This document shows, in pieces, positions 61,624-64,000 of a stretch of 64,000 nt of DNA. The stretch is taken from the NCBI RefSeq assembly GCF_009755815.1, contig NZ_WRPK01000013.1, positions 124,001 to 188,000 of the forward strand, read 5' to 3'. The notes beneath the pieces were generated by a model that saw only the letters and a program-made list of their open reading frames with translations, was not told the origin of the DNA and did not search any database. Made by a program: the position numbers and the translations under genes. Each line of letters starts with the position of its first letter. The first letter of the stretch is position 1. Source of the stretch: Flavisphingomonas formosensis. GTDB lineage: Bacteria > Pseudomonadota > Alphaproteobacteria > Sphingomonadales > Sphingomonadaceae.

Positions 61624-62889
61624 CTAAAGCCCGAATTGGCGCCGAACCTCGCCATTGCCGACGAGCGTTCTTAGCAGGGTGTAGTCGTCGGCCTCGCGTC
61701 GGATACGACCGGCGATGATTGCCGGGCCGACCCCGAAGCGCTTGGCGTCGGTCATGACAGCTTTCTCGGTTCGGGTGTAGCGCGATACGCCGAGCTTCCA
61801 CTTCTCCGACGACAGGAGCACCTCCTGCGCGAACAGGTCGGCATCGCGTTCAACCTGATCGCCGGCCGGTGCTTCGGTGTCGTCGAAGATCGCGGCGAAC
61901 TCCCCCTCGCCGATATGCAGTTTCAGATGACCGATCTCGTGCAGCAGGGTGAACCAGAAATTGTCGAGCCGATCGTGGCGCAGCGTCAGCGCGACGATCG
62001 CACGGCGATCGAGCGAGCAGAGCGCTGCGCCGTCGAGCAGAGTGCCTGGCAGCTGGCGTTCCACGATGAGCGTGATCCCGGCGGCGCGCAGATAGTCTAC
62101 CGATGCGGCGGGGCCATAGGGATCGAGGCTCAACCTGACCAGGCCTTCGAGCCACGCATCGGAAATTCGACTGCGATCAAAGGTCGTTTCGGGTGGATCG
62201 CGATCGGCAACGCTTCGGATGCGGGCTTCCCACGCAGCAATCGCCGCCTCATGCACCTGACCGTTCGACCGCACGGACTTCCGGTGGAAGGCCATCGGCG
62301 CATATTGGGAGTGCGCCCCGCGCAGGAAGGCCGGGACGAGTTCGCTGGCCGCCTTGCGCGCCTGTGCCATCGTGCCCGAGAAATCCTCGAACCAGCCACG
62401 TTTATACATTTCGGCGATCGGAAAGGCTTGCCAGGCCTCGGGCGTGACGGCCTCCAGCCGATTATTGCCGACCAATTCAGCGCGCTCGCTGATCCGCACG
62501 CTCAGCGCGTCAGCAATTTCGATTAGCCGATCGAGGCTGGCCGACCGATAGCGCTCGGCTTCGTAGCGCTGGATCTGCTGCTCCTTGAGCCCGAGAAAGG
62601 TGCCAAGATCCTTCTGACTCATCCCGCGCGCGATCCGTGCCTGGATGAGGATATCTGGCAGGTCATGGAGGCTTTCGGCCGAGAAGGCGCTGATCTGCCC
62701 CGAGCGCAGCTTGTCGTAAAAGCTGGCGTCCTCTTCGAGCTCGTCGATCTGGCTCTTGAGGGCAGCACGCTGGGCCTCGATCAGCACGGCCGGCAGGTCG
62801 GTTCGGTCGGCCGACAAAGCGGACGCGCTCGCAGTCAGCTTTTCGATCAACGCTCGCGTCGACCGATATTGTTTTTCATTGGTGATCAT
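61624..62889 (-). CDS. XRE regulator fused to ImmA/IrrE metallopeptidase
   Basis: A 421-residue protein. The N-terminus looks like HigA-type antitoxins (YRSTRALIEKLTASASAL), a helix-turn-helix lies at about residues 79-130 (DILIQARIARGMSQKDLGTFLGLKEQQIQRYEAERY), and the C-terminal half is an ImmA/IrrE zincin with HEIGH in FTLLHEIGHLKLHIG. Such proteins repress their operon and cleave a partner regulator on a signal. It overlaps the upstream DUF6932 gene (ATGA). The palindrome at 63356-63375 is its likely operator. Confidence 0.88.
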   Translation of the reverse strand: MITNEKQYRSTRALIEKLTASASALSADRTDLPAVLIEAQRAALKSQIDELEEDASFYDKLRSGQISAFSAESLHDLPDILIQARIARGMSQKDLGTFLGLKEQQIQRYEAERYRSASLDRLIEIADALSVRISERAELVGNNRLEAVTPEAWQAFPIAEMYKRGWFEDFSGTMAQARKAASELVPAFLRGAHSQYAPMAFHRKSVRSNGQVHEAAIAAWEARIRSVADRDPPETTFDRSRISDAWLEGLVRLSLDPYGPAASVDYLRAAGITLIVERQLPGTLLDGAALCSLDRRAIVALTLRHDRLDNFWFTLLHEIGHLKLHIGEGEFAAIFDDTEAPAGDQVERDADLFAQEVLLSSEKWKLGVSRYTRTEKAVMTDAKRFGVGPAIIAGRIRREADDYTLLRTLVGNGEVRRQFGL

Positions 62890-63353
62890 GGCGTCGCTCC
62901 TTTCAGGGGCGCGAGCGAGACGCGCAGAATGCCCTTGGGCAGGCCGGAGAATTTCTCGACTTGGAAGAAATCGAGGAAGGTATTCCCGAGCCCGTCGGGC
63001 GAGCCGGCGATGAACATCTCGCCAAGGTATTTGGCCTTCTGCGCCGCGCGCTTGTTTTCGAATCTCAGAAGGACCGGGTCGAGCAAGGCGAGATCGACGC
63101 CGAGATGATCCCAGCAGCCATCATAATCGCCGGGATGCGGTTTGGCGGTGACGAAGCTGCCATCGAGGTAGAGAGTCGAACAGCCGGCATCGGCCAGCGC
63201 CTGCGCGAGGCGGCGGAATCCTTCGAACAACCAGCGGCGATGGGGAGTGGTCGCGAAGCGCGTTTCGATCTCATCGATCGACGCATCATGGATCCCGGGG
63301 GGAAGCACGGGCCATGGAGCCGGAGAGCCAAGATCGACCAAAGTCGGTATCAT
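62886..63353 (-). CDS. DUF6932 family protein
   Basis: A 155-residue protein with the DUF6932 pattern: LPPGIHDASIDEIETRFATTPHRRWLFEGF, STLYLDGSFVTAKPHPGDYDGCWD, a nucleotidyltransferase-like G-S-F...D-x-D arrangement, and KYLGEMFIAGSPDGLGNTFLDFFQ. Often paired with XRE/ImmA-type genes, as here, in toxin-antitoxin-like units. ATG at 63353 within an operator palindrome's edge; a GTG two codons earlier is an alternative. First gene of the minus-strand cassette. Confidence 0.82.
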   Translation of the reverse strand: MIPTLVDLGSPAPWPVLPPGIHDASIDEIETRFATTPHRRWLFEGFRRLAQALADAGCSTLYLDGSFVTAKPHPGDYDGCWDHLGVDLALLDPVLLRFENKRAAQKAKYLGEMFIAGSPDGLGNTFLDFFQVEKFSGLPKGILRVSLAPLKGATP

Positions 63354-63355
63354 AC

Positions 63356-63375
63356 ACACAACAATATAGTTGTGT
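63356..63375. promoter_or_regulatory. Operator palindrome of the DUF6932/XRE-ImmA operon
   Basis: ACACAAC-AATATA-GTTGTGT, perfect 7-bp arms with an AT-only 6-base centre, lies immediately upstream of the DUF6932 start. Its AT-rich centre could also serve as a -10 element. It is the natural binding site for the operon's XRE protein. Confidence 0.65.
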
Positions 63376-63570
63376 TGATGCTTTGTCTAGTCGCATGCGG
63401 GTAGGCCTGCTTTCGACCTTCACTAACCTCCCGGTTGGGCAATCGGCTCGTCTGATATCCGGGCGCGGTTGCGACTGTCTGGCAATGTCCGGTCTCGACG
63501 GAAGCGTCGCTGGAAGATGTGATGGGAATGACCGGAAAGTCCCAAGCCCGGTCGATCAGCGACTGCCGAA

Positions 63571-63600
63571 AACTTGCTTTGTATCGTGGGTTCGAATACC
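63571..63600 (+). repeat. Direct repeat B (tRNA-Ser-like), right of the sce7726 cassette
   Basis: Partner of 59811-59840, same orientation, start-to-start distance 3760 bases, two mismatches in 30. Together they bracket the sce7726/beta/XRE-ImmA/DUF6932 genes and their promoter regions exactly. Confidence 0.6.
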
Positions 63601-63727
63601 GTGCCCGCAGTCGAACTGAGCCGACAAGTGACGGTTTTCAGAGGAAAAAGTCGACGAGGTATATTCCGAGGTATTGCGGAAATTCGGATCGATCATAAGC
63701 GCAGGAAATCAGCCGCTTAGCCGATTA

Positions 63728-63751
63728 GTTCGAATCCCTCCCGCTCCGCCA
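63728..63751 (+). mobile_element. Probable element-end attachment site: detached 3' end of tRNA-Ser
   Basis: GTTCGAATCCCTCCCGCTCCGCCA reads as a T-loop, the end of the T-stem, a 7-base acceptor strand CCGCTCC, discriminator G and CCA. G73 and this acceptor sequence fit tRNA-Ser. The bases before it (ATTAG) cannot pair as a T-stem and no 5' half is present, so it is only a 3' fragment. This is the usual scar at the far end of an element integrated in a tRNA gene. Confidence 0.65.
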
Positions 63752-63950
63752 GCTGGCGCCCATGATATCCTGATTTACAAGGGAATATGGGCCAGCTGAT
63801 CCGCCTCGCCACCCGACAGCAATTCGCTCTGGAACTCCTCGGGCGCGGGGAGCGGTTTGAGGCGCCCTGATTCGATCGTTCTTTTCGACGCTTGCTCGAA
63901 TCCAGCAGGGGAGGCTGCGATTCAAGGTGGCGAACGGATTGGAGTTCGCC

Positions 63951-64000
63951 ATGGCGATCCCGCGTCTCGGTGAGGAGGGCCGGCCGCCGCTCGAAGGACG
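63951..64000 (+). CDS. Possible partial CDS running off the window
   Basis: An ATG at 63951 preceded by GGAG at 6 bases opens a frame to the window edge (16 codons, beginning MAIPRLGEEGRPPLEG). It lies 200 bases beyond the tRNA 3' fragment. Too short to identify; a gene of a second element or of the chromosome are both possible. Confidence 0.35.
   Translation, partial: MAIPRLGEEGRPPLEG

Larger units (their letters stand above)
19135..63751. mobile_element. Integrative and conjugative element (visible part, left end not located)
   Basis: The run from quorum-sensing control genes through ArdC, ParB, RdfS, TraF, RlxS, TraG and the complete trb set, ending at a tRNA 3' fragment, is an ICE of the ICEMlSymR7A control type. 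No integrase and no intact tRNA are in the window, so the other end lies to the left, possibly beyond position 1; the catabolic locus and even imuB-dnaE2 may be cargo. The left coordinate given is the first clearly ICE-related gene. Confidence 0.7.
63376..63950. other. Gene-free junction region with attachment-like sites
   Basis: No convincing gene is visible in these 575 bases. They hold direct repeat B (63571-63600), two GAGGTAT direct repeats around 63656-63675 of the kind found in integrase arm sites, the tRNA-Ser 3' fragment (63728-63751) and an imperfect hairpin after it (CAGCTGG ... CCAGCTG, to about 63797). Confidence 0.55.

Noticed and set aside
63725-63952. 75-codon minus-strand frame at the right end
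   Set aside because: Its C-terminus is the reverse reading of the tRNA 3' fragment, a frequent false gene at tRNA ends.
1-64000. CRISPR arrays
   Set aside because: No series of regularly spaced repeats was seen, and no cas-like proteins are encoded.

Overview
The window is GC-rich, densely coding DNA. A large TonB-dependent receptor, an imuB-dnaE2 mutasome, a LuxR/LuxI pair and an alpha-proteobacterial conjugation backbone (DUF736, DUF2958, DUF2274, RlxS-type relaxase, trb genes) all point to Alphaproteobacteria, most likely a sphingomonad (Sphingomonas/Sphingobium/Novosphingobium type). That placement is inference from gene content; no rRNA or complete tRNA lies in the window.

Layout. 1-3851: the 3' end of imuB overlapping dnaE2, an SOS translesion mutagenesis cassette. 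3876-18615: a catabolic and uptake locus. A leftward operon encodes a three-subunit flavin/[2Fe-2S] amine or amino-acid dehydrogenase, RidA, an IlvE-type aminotransferase and a YitT membrane protein. Next come a LysR regulator, an MFS transporter, an alpha/beta hydrolase, a TonB receptor, an S9 peptidase and a lipoprotein hydrolase. One 16-bp motif sits upstream of the oxidoreductase operon, lysR/MFS and the TonB receptor, so the locus looks like one LysR regulon.

19135-26051: the control region of an integrative and conjugative element (ICE). LuxR and LuxI are followed by a phytanoyl-CoA-dioxygenase-like protein and by two overlapping reading frames (DUF6499, then DUF2285). These match msi172/msi171 of ICEMlSymR7A, which are joined by a +1 ribosomal frameshift to make the excision activator FseA. 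The expected UUU-C slip site is present. Two divergent XRE/small-protein modules (qseC/qseM-like) follow and flank an 799-residue PD-(D/E)XK nuclease/P-loop NTPase.

26440-55191: ICE backbone. ArdC, DUF2958 and ParB; a hypothetical; DUF736; an RdfS-like excisionase, TraF (S26) peptidase, lytic transglycosylase and RlxS relaxase; then TraG, a CopG-like protein, trbBCDEJLFGI, DUF2274 and an AlpA-like regulator. Between relaxase and TraG sits accessory DNA: a DUF3800 protein and a tightly packed seven-gene minus-strand operon encoding PIN-like, CoiA-like, HEPN-like, XRE and membrane proteins, a candidate undescribed defence or toxin system.

55254-63353: more accessory DNA. An HNH/HEPN/membrane-protein cassette, an Mrr-like nuclease, and a cassette of sce7726, beta-family, XRE-ImmA/IrrE and DUF6932 proteins bounded by 30-bp direct repeats. 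At 63728-63751 lies a detached 3' end of what looks like a tRNA-Ser gene, the expected attachment-site scar at the end of an integrated element. No integrase is in the window.

Working model (inference): quorum sensing through LuxR/LuxI drives frameshifted FseA, which activates rdfS and so excision and transfer; two QseM antiactivators under separate XRE repressors hold the switch off.
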